This document shows, one piece after another, positions 1-10,190 of a stretch of DNA of 64,000 nt. Source of the stretch: Mangrovitalea sediminis. GTDB lineage: Bacteria > Pseudomonadota > Gammaproteobacteria > Pseudomonadales > Oleiphilaceae. Each line of letters starts with the position of its first letter. The first letter of the stretch is position 1. The DNA is taken from NCBI RefSeq assembly GCF_002514725.1, contig NZ_NTLB01000008.1, positions 1 to 64,000 on the forward strand, written 5' to 3'. The translations under genes and the position numbers were made by a program. The notes under the pieces were generated by a model. That model was not told the DNA's origin and did no database searches. It saw nothing but the letters and a program-made list of their open reading frames with translations.

Positions 1-100
1 TGACGAGCTCTGACCTTAATGTTTCTTACCGAAACATCCCAGTCAGCGCCCACACGAATTACTTGGTCAACTTGTTAAAGAGCTGCGAGCTTTCGCTCAA
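1..100 (-). promoter_or_regulatory. rRNA operon leader with boxA antitermination signal
   Basis: Read on the minus strand, positions 84-72 give AGCTCTTTAACAA, a near-exact match to the boxA antitermination element of gammaproteobacterial rrn leaders. Further on, positions 37-19 form a perfect 7-bp hairpin (ATGTTTC/GAAACAT around a 5-base loop), as expected of the boxC-like part of such leaders. Three tandem promoters lie upstream at 113-375, so this is the rrn leader and not the 16S-23S spacer. The 16S gene should start just beyond base 1 and is not in the window. In Pseudomonas an rrn operon also sits next to the msrQ-msrP-pssA-ilv genes. Confidence 0.85.
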
Positions 101-112
101 TCAAGGCCGCGT

Positions 113-140
113 ATTCTACATCGAACCGCCACCTTGTCAA
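113..140 (-). promoter_or_regulatory. rrn promoter, proximal
   Basis: On the minus strand there is a perfect -35 TTGACA (140-135), a 16-bp spacer and a -10 TAGAAT (118-113), followed by a GC-rich discriminator as in stringently controlled rRNA promoters. An A/T-rich tract (145-153) lies upstream. It transcribes towards boxA and the 16S gene. Confidence 0.85.
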
Positions 141-247
141 CCGTTTATTTTTAAGTGGCTTCGCTATCCCAAAACCCTCAAAAACTCCCGGATCAAAATC
201 CGTCAAAGTGGCGCGCATTTTACGCTGAATCACCACCTTGTCAACCG
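129..247. repeat. 15-bp direct repeat in the rrn promoter region
   Basis: CCACCTTGTCAACCG occurs exactly at 129-143 and again at 233-247. Each copy contains the -35 hexamer of one rrn promoter read on the minus strand. Confidence 0.8.
217..244 (-). promoter_or_regulatory. rrn promoter, middle
   Basis: On the minus strand there is a perfect -35 TTGACA (244-239), a 16-bp spacer and a -10 TAAAAT (222-217), followed by GCGCGCC. The strongly A/T-rich stretch at 248-290 is well placed to be an UP element. The -35 region shares an exact 15-bp sequence (CCACCTTGTCAACCG on the plus strand) with the proximal promoter 104 bp away, which suggests promoter duplication. Confidence 0.85.
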
Positions 248-347
248 CTATTTTGAAATCTGAAAATCAAAATACTTCATTCAAAACAATCGGTTATCTT
301 TCGATTTCTGGTCCGCCTCTGGGGCATTCCCCTCGAAAGAGAGGCGC

Positions 348-375
348 ATTCTACAGCCATCACAGAAAGAGTCAA
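348..375 (-). promoter_or_regulatory. rrn promoter, distal
   Basis: On the minus strand there is a -35 TTGACT (375-370), a 16-bp spacer and a -10 TAGAAT (353-348), followed by GCGCC. It has the same spacing and the same kind of GC-rich discriminator as the two promoters downstream. A long inverted repeat ends 7 bp upstream of its -35. Confidence 0.8.
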
Positions 376-382
376 CACCTCT

Positions 383-418
383 TTTTCACTCATTTCGGAT
401 TTCCGAAATGAGTGAAAA
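383..418. repeat. 17-bp perfect inverted repeat between msrQ and the rrn promoters
   Basis: Arms 383-399 and 402-418 are perfectly complementary with a 2-base centre (TTTTCACTCATTTCGGA and its complement). It begins 5 bp after the msrQ stop codon. It may be the msrPQ terminator, but neither side has a clean T-run of the usual kind. It could instead be a protein-binding dyad or an insulator for the adjacent distal rrn promoter. Confidence 0.75.
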
Positions 419-422
419 TTTC

Positions 423-1055
423 CTAAGGCCTGGAGACAACATTTCCTGCAGTCAGAGCACCCCTGTTGCGCTTGCGAAACGCCCACCAAACACGCGACAA
501 CAGCAACAGACCCAGCACCATCCCATACGCCACCATGACACCAATATCACTCCGCGCCTGCCACAGGAAATGAATCCAGACCAACAGCGTCAGAGGGTAA
601 ATCAACCGATGGAGGCGCACCCAGTTTTTACCCAGCCGCCTCATCATGCCCCTTGTCGACGTCACCCCCAGCGGTATCAACATCACAAAGGCCGCAAAAC
701 CCACCGTAATGTAAGGACGCTTGGCGACATCATTCAGAATATCCTGCCAACCGGCGATAAACTGGAGATAGCACAGCACGTGAAGCGACGCGTAGAAGAG
801 GGTATAGAGCCCCAACATCCGGCGACTCCTCAGCCACAGGGGCCACCCCGTCATACGACGCAACGGCGTCATCGCCAGGGTCGCAACAAGCAACTTCAAG
901 GCATCCAGCCCCAATGCGCGCGTTATTGTCTTACCCGGGTCAGGCCCTAACTGGCCAGTGAAAATATCCCAGACCAGCCACAAGAGCGGCGCCAACGCCA
1001 ACAGAAAGATCAGCGTTTTTCCCCAAAAGACCTTATCGAAGCGACGCGCTGCCAT
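423..1055 (-). CDS. msrQ: MsrQ, heme-binding membrane subunit of the MsrPQ methionine sulfoxide reductase
   Basis: This 210-residue protein has about six hydrophobic segments, as expected of the MsrQ (YedZ) ferric-reductase-like family. Family members carry heme and flavin in the inner membrane and pass electrons to periplasmic MsrP. Histidines in SLHVLCY, VRLHRLIYP and WIHFLW lie in membrane segments and are candidate heme ligands. Its start overlaps the msrP stop (TAATG), so the two genes are translationally coupled. It is the last gene before the rRNA operon promoters. The same order is known in Pseudomonas. Confidence 0.93.
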   Translation of the reverse strand: MAARRFDKVFWGKTLIFLLALAPLLWLVWDIFTGQLGPDPGKTITRALGLDALKLLVATLAMTPLRRMTGWPLWLRSRRMLGLYTLFYASLHVLCYLQFIAGWQDILNDVAKRPYITVGFAAFVMLIPLGVTSTRGMMRRLGKNWVRLHRLIYPLTLLVWIHFLWQARSDIGVMVAYGMVLGLLLLSRVWWAFRKRNRGALTAGNVVSRP

Positions 1056-2038
1056 TAAAAATACTTCCGCAAGTCCATACCCTTATACATACCCGCAACA
1101 TATTCGCCATAACCGTTGAACATGCGCGTCGGTATCCAGTGAGGGCTGAACAATCCGCTCGGCAAACGTCGCTCGCGTTTCTGGCTCCAGCGAGGATGAT
1201 CGACGTGGGGATTAACGTTGGAATAAAAGCCATACTCATTGGGTGCGATGGTGTTCCAGGTGGTTTCCGGCTGTTTTTCCTGAAACCGGATCTTCACGAT
1301 GGACTTGATACTCTTGAACCCGTACTTCCAGGGCACAACCAACCGCAGCGGCGCACCATTCTGGTTTGGTAACACTTTTCCATAGAGCCCGACAGTAACC
1401 AGGGTAAGCTGATTCATCGCCTCGTCCATCCGCAATCCCTCGCGATAGGGCCAGGGAATCTGACTGAACAGCGAGCTCTGCCCCGGCATATGCTTGGGAT
1501 CGTACAACGTCTCAAAGGCAACATACTTGGCTCGCGAATTCGGCTCAAACCGCTTCAGTAAATCCGATAATGGAAAACCGACCCAGGGAATAACCATCGA
1601 CCAGGCTTCGACACACCTATGGCGATAGATGCGCTCCTCCAGGGCATAGGGCTTGACGAGATCTTCCAACCCCAGCGTGCCAGGCTTATCGCATTCACCC
1701 TCGACAGCAATACTCCAGGGACGCGTCGGAAGGCTTCCTGCGTATTTCGCTGGATCAGTCTTATCGGTGCCGAATTCATAGAAATTATTGTAGGAGGTGA
1801 CATCCTCAAAGGGCGTCTCCTTCTCATCGGTGCTTAGGCGCGTATTTTTCGAAAAGACCAGATCGCCGGCAGGCGGCAGCTCTGCCGCCTTCGCAAAAGA
1901 TATCGGCATTGCCAGCGTTGCTGCGCCGGCAATAGTTCCTTGCATGAAACGTCGACGATTCAGAAAGACTGCTTCCGGCGTAACAGCAGATTCCGGAAGT
2001 TGCCAGGCGGGATTCTTCTTGATGAGCATGCGGTACAC
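1055..2038 (-). CDS. msrP: MsrP, periplasmic protein-methionine-sulfoxide reductase catalytic subunit
   Basis: MsrP (YedY) is a molybdopterin enzyme that repairs oxidised methionines in periplasmic proteins, with electrons supplied by MsrQ. The 327-residue product has a twin-arginine signal (RRRFMQG, from residue 28) followed by a hydrophobic stretch and an alanine-rich cleavage region, so export by Tat is expected. Cys142 in YRHRCVEAW is the likely molybdenum-coordinating residue of the sulfite-oxidase fold. The length is typical. The stop overlaps the msrQ start. Confidence 0.94.
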   Translation of the reverse strand: MYRMLIKKNPAWQLPESAVTPEAVFLNRRRFMQGTIAGAATLAMPISFAKAAELPPAGDLVFSKNTRLSTDEKETPFEDVTSYNNFYEFGTDKTDPAKYAGSLPTRPWSIAVEGECDKPGTLGLEDLVKPYALEERIYRHRCVEAWSMVIPWVGFPLSDLLKRFEPNSRAKYVAFETLYDPKHMPGQSSLFSQIPWPYREGLRMDEAMNQLTLVTVGLYGKVLPNQNGAPLRLVVPWKYGFKSIKSIVKIRFQEKQPETTWNTIAPNEYGFYSNVNPHVDHPRWSQKRERRLPSGLFSPHWIPTRMFNGYGEYVAGMYKGMDLRKYF

Positions 2039-2118
2039 CTCTCCGTCTCAACCAATTTCATAGCGTATACGCTGGTTAGACACGGAGAGATGTCGGTTGT
2101 TACAGCTCCAAAAGCATC

Positions 2119-2934
2119 TTATGGAGACCGGCGCCTCGCCTTCCGCATCAGAAACCTCAAAGGACCGGATAACGTATAGACAAGGAAGATGGCAAAAAGT
2201 ACGGTCGCAGGGTCCTGAGCGACCACCACAAAAGCCAGCACCACAATCAAAATGGCCGCAAATGGCACCCGGCCTTTCAAATCCAGATCTTTAAAGCTGT
2301 AGTACAGGATATTACTAACCATCAGAATGCCGACACCAGCCACAACGACTACTGTCAGCGCCGACAACCATCGGGAGGGTTCATCGGCATGAAAACACCA
2401 GACCAGACCACCCACGATCGCCGCGGCAGATGGACTGGGCAACCCAACGAAAAAGCGCTTATCGACCGAGCCGATCTGCGTATTGAAACGCGCTAGACGC
2501 AAGGCTGCCCCCGCGACATAGATAAAGGTAATGGCCCAACCGAATTTCCCCAGCCCATTAAGGGACCAGAAAAAAGCAACCAACCCCGGCGCCACACCAA
2601 ATGCCACCATGTCGGCCAGACTGTCATATTCGGCGCCGAACTTACTTTGCGTATTGGTCAGACGCGCAACCCGCCCATCTAAACCATCCAGGATCATAGA
2701 TACAAAAATAGCGATCGCCGCGTTTTCATATACACCGTTAGCCGCGGCTACGATGGCGTAAAAACCGGAAAACAGGGATGCCGTCGTGAACAGGTTGGGT
2801 AACAGGTAAATCCCACGTCGACGCACCTTTGCGCCACCCACTACCTCTTCTTCGATGACCTCGGCACCAGCCACCTCATCGGCTTCCCGCATTTCGCCTT
2901 CACTGGCCACTTCCGCCTTATCTTTGTCCGTCAT
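2119..2934 (-). CDS. pssA: CDP-diacylglycerol-serine O-phosphatidyltransferase
   Basis: This enzyme joins CDP-diacylglycerol and L-serine to make phosphatidylserine, the precursor of phosphatidylethanolamine. The CDP-alcohol phosphatidyltransferase signature D-G-x2-A-R-x8-G-x3-D-x3-D is visible as DGLDGRVARL, then GAEYDSLAD. The 271-residue protein has several membrane segments and an acidic N-terminal tail of about 35 residues. It belongs to the membrane-integral (Bacillus-type) PssA group and not to the PLD-like E. coli type. It lies directly downstream of ilvC, as in Pseudomonas, but a terminator separates the two. Confidence 0.93.
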   Translation of the reverse strand: MTDKDKAEVASEGEMREADEVAGAEVIEEEVVGGAKVRRRGIYLLPNLFTTASLFSGFYAIVAAANGVYENAAIAIFVSMILDGLDGRVARLTNTQSKFGAEYDSLADMVAFGVAPGLVAFFWSLNGLGKFGWAITFIYVAGAALRLARFNTQIGSVDKRFFVGLPSPSAAAIVGGLVWCFHADEPSRWLSALTVVVVAGVGILMVSNILYYSFKDLDLKGRVPFAAILIVVLAFVVVAQDPATVLFAIFLVYTLSGPLRFLMRKARRRSP

Positions 2935-3025
2935 GCAACCTACCTGTAGGGTCGACCCAAGAGAACTGTCTGGCGATTATAACTGATACCGGGCCATCAC
3001 CGCCCTCCCCCTGACAGATACCCAC

Positions 3026-3052
3026 AAAAAACGCGACCCGTAGGTCGCGTTT
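3026..3052 (-). terminator. Intrinsic terminator of the ilvIHC operon
   Basis: On the minus strand, ACGCGACC/GGTCGCGT form an 8-bp stem (3050-3043 with 3038-3031) around a 4-base loop. The stem extends by three A-T pairs and a run of six T follows. It lies just after the ilvC stop. Confidence 0.88.
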
Positions 3053-3072
3053 CCAGACAATCAGCGCACGTC

Positions 3073-4101
<1,029 letters not shown>

Positions 4102-4155
4102 CTATTGGCTTTGCCCTGACGGGCATTCACTGTATGTAGTTTGGTGTCGCCGCGA

Positions 4156-4647
4156 TCAGATGCTCAGCACCTTTTCGCCGCGCGCAATTCCCGACACGCC
4201 CGAACGCACAACTTCCAGGACAGCGGTAGCGCCAATGGCCTGAATGAAAGCATCCAGTTTGTCACTGTCGCCCGTCAACTGCACGGTATAGACCGTGCTG
4301 GTGACATCCACGATCTGGCCTCGAAAGATGTCCACCGTGCGCTTGATTTCAGCACGTTGGGCACCGGTTGCCTTGAGCTTGATCAGCATCAGCTCACGCT
4401 CGATGTGAGCACCCTCGGTCAGGTCCACCAGCTTGACCACCTCAATCAACTTGTTGAGCTGCTTGGTGATCTGCTCGATGACCTTATCAGAGCCCGATGT
4501 GGTCACCGTCAGGCGGGACAGCGTTTCGTCCTCGGTCGGAGCAACCGTCAGGGTTTCGATGTTGTAGTTACGCTGGGAGAACAGTCCCACCACACGCGAC
4601 AGCGCACCCGGTTCGTTTTCCAGCAACACAGATATGATGCGACGCAT
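4156..4647 (-). CDS. ilvH: Acetolactate synthase small (regulatory) subunit
   Basis: This 163-residue protein has an N-terminal ACT domain (MRRIISVLLENEPGALSRV) that in the family binds valine for feedback inhibition, and a C-terminal domain that activates the large subunit. It begins 5 bp after the ilvI stop, which indicates tight coupling and 1:1 expression. Its length matches IlvH and not the shorter IlvN or IlvM. Confidence 0.96.
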   Translation of the reverse strand: MRRIISVLLENEPGALSRVVGLFSQRNYNIETLTVAPTEDETLSRLTVTTSGSDKVIEQITKQLNKLIEVVKLVDLTEGAHIERELMLIKLKATGAQRAEIKRTVDIFRGQIVDVTSTVYTVQLTGDSDKLDAFIQAIGATAVLEVVRSGVSGIARGEKVLSI

Positions 4648-4652
4648 GGTGA

Positions 4653-6371
4653 TCAGACCCTCTCCGTTTTACTCAGCCACATGTCCTTCATGGAGCCGCG
4701 CGCTACCTGCATCGGGTACACGTGCTCGTAGGGGTCCACGTAGATGTCCAGGAAAACCAGTTTGTCCTTCATGGCGAAGGCCTTTTCGAGCATGGGCTCG
4801 AGGTCCTCGATACGCTCGATCTTCATACCGACATGACCATAGGCCTCGGCCAGCTTGACGAAGTCCGGTAGCGATTTCATGTAGGAATGGGAATGACGGG
4901 ACTCGTAGTTCATGTCCTGCCATTGCCGCACCATACCGAGGGACTGGTTATTGAGGTTCACGATCTTGACCGGGAGGTCGTACTGCTTACAGGTCGACAG
5001 CTCCTGGATATTCATCTGGATACTGCCTTCCCCCGTCACACAGACGACGTCCTCATCCGGGAAATTCAGCTTCACACCCATTGCCGCCGGAAAACCGAAC
5101 CCCATGGTGCCGAGGCCTCCGGAGTTGATCCAGCGGTTGGGCTTATCGAACTTGTAATACTGGGCCGCAAACATCTGGTGCTGGCCGACATCGGACGTCA
5201 CAAACGCCTTGCCACCGGTCACCTTGTACAGGGCTTCGATCACCTGCTGCGGTTTGAGCAGCTTTTCGCCAGTCTCATAACGCATGCCATGGAAGGCTCG
5301 CCATTCGCCGATCTGCTTCCACCAGGCATTCAAGGCATCCTGATCCGGCTTGCCTTTGCTTTCCTTCAGCAGGGCGATCATTTCCTTGAGCACCGAATCG
5401 ACCGGCCCCACGATGGGCACGTCCGCATCGATAGTCTTGGATATCGACGCTGGATCGATGTCTACATGCACGATACGCGCACCCGGGCAGAACTTCTCGG
5501 TGGCGTTGGTCACGCGATCGTCAAACCGGGCACCAATGGCCAGAATAAGATCTGCATGGTGCATAACCATATTGGCTTCATAACTACCGTGCATGCCGAG
5601 CATACCCAGGAACTGACGATCAGTACCCGGGAACGCGCCCAGCCCCATCAGGGTGCTGGTCACCGGAAAGTTCAGGTTATGCGCCAGTTCCTTAAGTTCT
5701 GCGGAAGCGCCACCAAGAACGACACCGCCACCGGAGTAGATCACCGGACGCCGGGCCGCCAGCAACATGTCCACGGCCTTCTTGATCTGACCAGCATGAC
5801 CGCGCACAGCCGGATTATAGGAACGCAGTTTGACCTTCCTTGGGAAGGCGTACTCATAACGCTCGTTCGGTGTTGTCATATCCTTAGGGATATCGACCAC
5901 CACCGGACCCGGACGACCGGACGCCGCGATGTAATAGGCCTTTTTCAGCACTTCCGGAATTTCTTCCGGATGACGGATCGTCATATTGTGCTTAACGACA
6001 GGACGCGAGACACCGATCATGTCCGTTTCCTGGAACGCATCCTCGCCAATCAGCGTCGATGCCACCTGGCCACACAGAATGACCATCGGAATCGAGTCCA
6101 TGAAGGCGGTAGCGATACCGGTAACGGTGTTGGTTGCCCCCGGACCGGAAGTTACCAGGACCGTGCCCGGTTTACCGGTAGCCCGCGCATAGCCATCTGC
6201 CATATGAACGGCAGCTTGCTCGTGGCGAACCAGGATATGTTTGACTTTGTCCTGACGAAACAGCGCATCATAAATATGCAGCGCAGCCCCACCCGGATAG
6301 CCATAGATGTATTCGATGCCCTCATCCTGCAGGAAGCGGACAATCATGTCGGCGCCAGACAATAGCTCCAC
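4653..6371 (-). CDS. ilvI: Acetolactate synthase large (catalytic) subunit
   Basis: This thiamine diphosphate enzyme condenses pyruvate with pyruvate or 2-oxobutyrate, the first common step of branched-chain amino acid synthesis. Visible features are the catalytic glutamate region ([20 protein letters not shown]), the FAD-binding middle domain, and the ThDP motif beginning [12 protein letters not shown] and ending NNQSLGMV. The start is GTG, preceded by AGAGGG at a spacing of 9 bases. It is first in the ilvI-ilvH-ilvC operon and has a long leader of about 280 bases. Confidence 0.96.
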   Translation of the reverse strand: MELLSGADMIVRFLQDEGIEYIYGYPGGAALHIYDALFRQDKVKHILVRHEQAAVHMADGYARATGKPGTVLVTSGPGATNTVTGIATAFMDSIPMVILCGQVASTLIGEDAFQETDMIGVSRPVVKHNMTIRHPEEIPEVLKKAYYIAASGRPGPVVVDIPKDMTTPNERYEYAFPRKVKLRSYNPAVRGHAGQIKKAVDMLLAARRPVIYSGGGVVLGGASAELKELAHNLNFPVTSTLMGLGAFPGTDRQFLGMLGMHGSYEANMVMHHADLILAIGARFDDRVTNATEKFCPGARIVHVDIDPASISKTIDADVPIVGPVDSVLKEMIALLKESKGKPDQDALNAWWKQIGEWRAFHGMRYETGEKLLKPQQVIEALYKVTGGKAFVTSDVGQHQMFAAQYYKFDKPNRWINSGGLGTMGFGFPAAMGVKLNFPDEDVVCVTGEGSIQMNIQELSTCKQYDLPVKIVNLNNQSLGMVRQWQDMNYESRHSHSYMKSLPDFVKLAEAYGHVGMKIERIEDLEPMLEKAFAMKDKLVFLDIYVDPYEHVYPMQVARGSMKDMWLSKTERV

Positions 6372-6660
6372 GACTAACTACCCTCTCATGAGTGAAATAT
6401 TTCGTGATGTTGCGTTCTGCCCGGATTCCATTAAACGGCTTCTTGTGGATGCCGCAAGGGTCCTGTGCGCCACACCTGACGATGAGAGATTGTCTCCTGG
6501 CAAAATGGCCTCCCGAGGGTGACGGAGGACATTCGCAACTTCGGTCATAGGAACCGAGCGCCCCATCGATAAGACGGGGAAGAGCATTCAGTGTGGTAAC
6601 AACGGGGGATACTGCTCGGGGTTGCCTGCCGTATTAGCCCCTGTTTTCAGGCAATCGGTA
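6372..6660 (-). promoter_or_regulatory. Long structured 5' leader of ilvIHC
   Basis: The mRNA leader from the predicted start near 6654 to the ilvI GTG is about 280 bases long. Its first 33 bases contain a perfect 7-bp inverted repeat (TTGCCTG/CAGGCAA at 6654-6648 and 6628-6622) enclosing a smaller CCTG-AAAA-CAGG hairpin. A short reading frame (6587-6378) runs through it, but it has no ribosome site and no branched-chain codon cluster. The leader may mediate attenuation or RNA-level control; that is inference from its length and structure. Confidence 0.45.
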
Positions 6661-6688
6661 ATTCTGACACCGCAAAAATCCGTGTCAA
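6661..6688 (-). promoter_or_regulatory. Candidate promoter of ilvIHC
   Basis: On the minus strand there is a perfect -35 TTGACA (6688-6683), a 16-bp spacer and a -10 CAGAAT (6666-6661). The 510-bp stretch 6372-6881 has no convincing gene. It holds this promoter, the ilv leader and the upstream region of the DUF4124 gene. Confidence 0.65.
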
Positions 6689-6881
6689 TAGCGAAGGCGT
6701 TCAAAGTCGGGCACAGACGACATTTCAGGGGACCCGAATTTGGTCTAGTCTAAAAAGGGAATGAGGATTTCGACGCCTTAATATCTGCAAAGTGCTGCCA
6801 TGAACATCGCGCAACCTTTGGATAGGATGCGGCTTTTAGCCATATCCACGAACGAGTGATCAGGAAACCAGAGTAGACGTT

Positions 6882-7343
6882 ATGAAATTACGTGTTGGGA
6901 TTGCCGGATTGGCTCTAAGCCTGCTGGCCAATGTTGCGTTTGCCGGAGCTGTCTATGTTTGGACCGTCAATGGCGTCAAACACTATAGCGACCAGAAACC
7001 CGACGGGGTGAAGGCTGAACAATTGCAGGTCATGACCGGCAGCGCCGTTACCGACAACGGCACGCCGACAAATGATCAGCCCCCTGCGGCCAACGCTACG
7101 GACGCGGCAAATACACCGCAAAACGCTGAAGCACAGAAGCAAAAGGCAGAGCAGGAAAAAATCCGCCAGGAAAACTGTGCCGCCGCCAAGCGTAACCTGG
7201 ACGTACTGAATACCTACAGCCGAATTAAAGTGACCGAAGGCGGCAAAACCCGCTATCTCACGCCAGAAGAAGTCGCCACCAAGAAGCAGCAGTTCGAGAA
7301 GCTGGAAAAGGAATATTGCGGTACGCCCGCCGCTTCTCAGTAA
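6882..7343 (+). CDS. Secreted DUF4124 domain protein
   Basis: This 153-residue protein has a clear Sec signal peptide (ending ANVAFAGA) followed by a DUF4124 domain, seen in YVWTVNGVKHYSDQKPDG. This small fold is common in periplasmic proteins of gammaproteobacteria, with no firmly assigned role. The middle is low in complexity and alanine/asparagine-rich, then a charged, probably helical segment follows (QKQKAEQEKIRQEN). The C-terminal part with RIKVTEGGKTRYLTPEE resembles the tail seen in many DUF4124 proteins. It is monocistronic and ends at a bidirectional terminator. Confidence 0.85.
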   Translation: MKLRVGIAGLALSLLANVAFAGAVYVWTVNGVKHYSDQKPDGVKAEQLQVMTGSAVTDNGTPTNDQPPAANATDAANTPQNAEAQKQKAEQEKIRQENCAAAKRNLDVLNTYSRIKVTEGGKTRYLTPEEVATKKQQFEKLEKEYCGTPAASQ

Positions 7344-7358
7344 CCCGATCGCAGCCGT

Positions 7359-7395
7359 AAAAAAAAGGCCGGAAAGCTTCGCTTCCCGGCCTTTT
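7359..7395. terminator. Bidirectional intrinsic terminator between the DUF4124 gene and clpB
   Basis: GGCCGG/CCGGCC (7367-7372 with 7386-7391) forms the lower stem and AAGC/GCTT forms an inner stem, separated by one mismatch. Eight A precede it and four T follow, so it can stop transcription from the DUF4124 gene and from convergent clpB. Confidence 0.88.
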
Positions 7396-7457
7396 GCTTT
7401 CGCGGAACCTCCTTCAGGCCAGCTTCACCCTACCGGCAGGTCCTTCAGGGGTCATGG

Positions 7458-10031
7458 TTAATGGGAGAAGGCGATCAGATCGCCCTGCACATCAGCGTGG
7501 ATCGTATCCCCAGAGCGGAACTCACCGTTCAGGATCTGCTGCGCCAGCGGATTCTCGATCAGGCGCTGAATCGCGCGCTTGAGCGGCCGGGCACCATAGA
7601 CCGGGTCGTACCCGACACTGGCCAGTTTATTCATGGCCGCTTCAGTCAGCTCCAGGCGCATGTTCTGGTCCGCCAGACGCTTGTTGACCAATTGCAGTTG
7701 GATGCGGGCAATTCCCTGGATCTGGTCGGAGCCCAACGGATGGAAGACTACCACCTCGTCGACACGGTTGATAAACTCCGGCCGGAAATGGGTTCCCACA
7801 ACATCCATGACAGCGCTCTTCATCTCCTCATACTGCCCTTCGCCCGACATCGTCTGGATAACATCTGACCCCAGGTTTGACGTCATGACGATAACCGTAT
7901 TGCGGAAATCCACGGTCCGCCCCTGGCCATCCGTCAAACGCCCATCGTCCAACACTTGCAGCAGCACATTGAAGACGTCCGGGTGCGCTTTCTCCACCTC
8001 ATCCAGCAACAACACCGAATAGGGGCGCCGACGCACAGCTTCTGTCAGATAGCCGCCCTCTTCATAGCCAACATAGCCCGGAGGCGCGCCAATCAGGCGG
8101 GCCACGGAATGCTTCTCCATGAACTCTGACATATCGATACGCACCATCGCTTCTTCGGTGTCGAACAGGAACGATGCCAGCGACTTACAGAGTTCGGTCT
8201 TGCCTACACCGGTCGGCCCCAGGAACAGGAAAGACCCATTCGGCCGGTTCGGGTCTGACAAGCCTGCCCGCGACCGTCGTACCGCGTCAGCCACCGCCTT
8301 GACAGCTTCGTCCTGACCGATAACCCGATGATGCAGTTCATCCTCCATGCGCAGGAGTTTCTCCCGCTCGCCTTCCAGCATTTTGGAGACGGGGATACCG
8401 GTCCACTTGGAGACCACTTCCGCGATTTCCTCGTCGGTGACGCGGTTGCGCAGGAGCTTCATTTCCATCATTTCAGCCTGACTGGCCATATCCAATTGCC
8501 GTTCCAGCTCGGGAATCCGGCCGTACTGCAACTCAGACATCCGCCCCAGGTCACCAGCACGGCGGGCGTTCTCCAGCTCGATACGGGCCTGCTCCAGATC
8601 GCTCTTGATCTTCTGCGAACCGTGCAGCGCGGCCTTCTCTGTGTTCCAAACCTCCTCAAGATCGGCATACTCACGCTCGACCTTGCCGATCACATCATCC
8701 AGCTCTGACAGCCGCTGACGGGAGGCCGCATCGGTTTCCTTCTTCAACGCCTCTCGTTCGATTTTCAACTGGATCAGGCGACGCTCGAGACGGTCGAGGG
8801 CTTCCGGCTTGGAATCCATTTCCATACGGATCTGGCTAGCCGCCTCATCGACCAGATCGATCGCCTTATCCGGCAGCTGCCGGTCAGTGATATAGCGATG
8901 GGACAGCTTGGCTGCCGCGATGATGGCACCGTCAGTCACTTCAACCCCGTGGTGCACCTCATAACGCTCTTTCAGGCCACGCAGGATCGCAATGGTGTCC
9001 TCTTCGCTGGGTTCGTTGACGAAGACTTTCTGGAACCGGCGCTCCAGCGCCGCATCCTTTTCGATATATTCCCGATATTCGTCGAGTGTCGTCGCACCGA
9101 CGCAATGCAGTTCACCACGGGCCAGTGCCGGCTTCAACATGTTGCCGGCATCCATCGAGCCTTCCGCCTTACCGGCGCCGACCATGGTGTGTATCTCGTC
9201 GATGAACAGAATGATCTGTCCTTCCTGCTTGGACAGCTCATTCAGAACCGCCTTCAGACGCTCCTCGAACTCGCCGCGGAACTTGGCTCCGGCAATCAGC
9301 GATCCCATATCCAGCGAGAGGACCTTCTTGTCCTTCAATCCATCGGGCACTTCGCCATTGACGATCCGCTGCGCCAACCCCTCGACAATAGCGGTCTTAC
9401 CCACGCCGGGCTCGCCGATCAATACCGGGTTATTCTTGCGGCGACGTTGCAGGACCTGAATGGTCCGACGAATTTCGTCGTCACGACCGATCACCGGATC
9501 GAGCTTGCCTTCCTCTGCCCGCGCCGTCAGGTCGATGGTGTACTTGGACAGGGCCTGGCGATTTTCTTCCGCCCCCGGATCGTTGACCGAATCACCGCCA
9601 CGCACTTGATCGATGGCAGCCTCCAGCGCTTTCGGCTGAACGCCAGCCTCGCGCAGCAGGCGGCCCAATGCGCCTTTATCCTCTGCCGCAGCCAGCAGAA
9701 TCAGCTCACTGGAAATAAACTGATCTTTACGCTTTTGCGCCAGCTTGTCGGCCACATTGAATAGGCGCCCCAGCTCGTTCGACATATGAACTTCGCCAGG
9801 CGTCCCCTGCACTTGCGGCAGTGTGTCGATTTCCTTGGCAAGCGCCTGCCGGAAACGGGCCGCATCAGCACCCGCCTGTTGCAGCAGAGAGCGAACAGCA
9901 CTCCCTTCCTGATCCAGTAGCGCCTGCATCAGGTGTAATGGTTCAATAAAATTGTTGTCTTTGCCGACCGCCAGGGACTGAGCGTCGGCCAAAGCCATTT
10001 GCAAGCGACTGGTCAGCTTGTCGATTCGCAT
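7458..10031 (-). CDS. clpB: ATP-dependent chaperone ClpB (disaggregase)
   Basis: ClpB is a hexameric AAA+ machine that, with DnaK, pulls proteins out of aggregates after heat stress. The product is 857 residues, the usual length. The N-domain (from [14 protein letters not shown]), the first Walker A (GEPGVGKTA), the coiled-coil middle domain (around [11 protein letters not shown]), the second Walker A (GPTGVGKTE) and the sensor/arginine-finger region near the end are all visible. The start at 10031 is chosen because GAGG lies 9 bases upstream and the protein then begins like other ClpBs. A longer upstream reading frame exists. A heat-shock-type promoter candidate lies at 10109-10136. Confidence 0.96.
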   Translation of the reverse strand: MRIDKLTSRLQMALADAQSLAVGKDNNFIEPLHLMQALLDQEGSAVRSLLQQAGADAARFRQALAKEIDTLPQVQGTPGEVHMSNELGRLFNVADKLAQKRKDQFISSELILLAAAEDKGALGRLLREAGVQPKALEAAIDQVRGGDSVNDPGAEENRQALSKYTIDLTARAEEGKLDPVIGRDDEIRRTIQVLQRRRKNNPVLIGEPGVGKTAIVEGLAQRIVNGEVPDGLKDKKVLSLDMGSLIAGAKFRGEFEERLKAVLNELSKQEGQIILFIDEIHTMVGAGKAEGSMDAGNMLKPALARGELHCVGATTLDEYREYIEKDAALERRFQKVFVNEPSEEDTIAILRGLKERYEVHHGVEVTDGAIIAAAKLSHRYITDRQLPDKAIDLVDEAASQIRMEMDSKPEALDRLERRLIQLKIEREALKKETDAASRQRLSELDDVIGKVEREYADLEEVWNTEKAALHGSQKIKSDLEQARIELENARRAGDLGRMSELQYGRIPELERQLDMASQAEMMEMKLLRNRVTDEEIAEVVSKWTGIPVSKMLEGEREKLLRMEDELHHRVIGQDEAVKAVADAVRRSRAGLSDPNRPNGSFLFLGPTGVGKTELCKSLASFLFDTEEAMVRIDMSEFMEKHSVARLIGAPPGYVGYEEGGYLTEAVRRRPYSVLLLDEVEKAHPDVFNVLLQVLDDGRLTDGQGRTVDFRNTVIVMTSNLGSDVIQTMSGEGQYEEMKSAVMDVVGTHFRPEFINRVDEVVVFHPLGSDQIQGIARIQLQLVNKRLADQNMRLELTEAAMNKLASVGYDPVYGARPLKRAIQRLIENPLAQQILNGEFRSGDTIHADVQGDLIAFSH

Positions 10032-10108
10032 GATCAATATCCTCGAAAACAGTGTCGGCTGGGGCAAAGCCGCATTGTGGCGATTAACGCCTAATAACTT
10101 GCCTTTAA

Positions 10109-10136
10109 ATGTAAGGGCATGCGGAGGGAGTTCAAG
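10109..10136 (-). promoter_or_regulatory. Candidate sigma-32 (heat shock) promoter of clpB
   Basis: On the minus strand there is an exact CTTGAA -35 (10136-10131), a 13-bp spacer and CCCTTACAT (10117-10109), which partly matches the sigma-32 -10 consensus CCCCATnT. It lies about 80 bp upstream of the clpB start. ClpB is a known sigma-32 target. Confidence 0.5.
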
Positions 10137-10190
10137 CGTCACGCCATGAGGAATGCTGCGTATTTGTCGAGGATCAAGAATATGAAGGGC

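Noticed and set aside
63-263. Open reading frame of 66 codons at the left end
   Set aside because: It lies across the rrn promoters and boxA region and has no ribosome site.
6378-6587. Possible ilv leader peptide of 69 residues
   Set aside because: There is no ribosome-binding site and no run of Leu, Val or Ile codons, and the frame is too long for a classical attenuator peptide.
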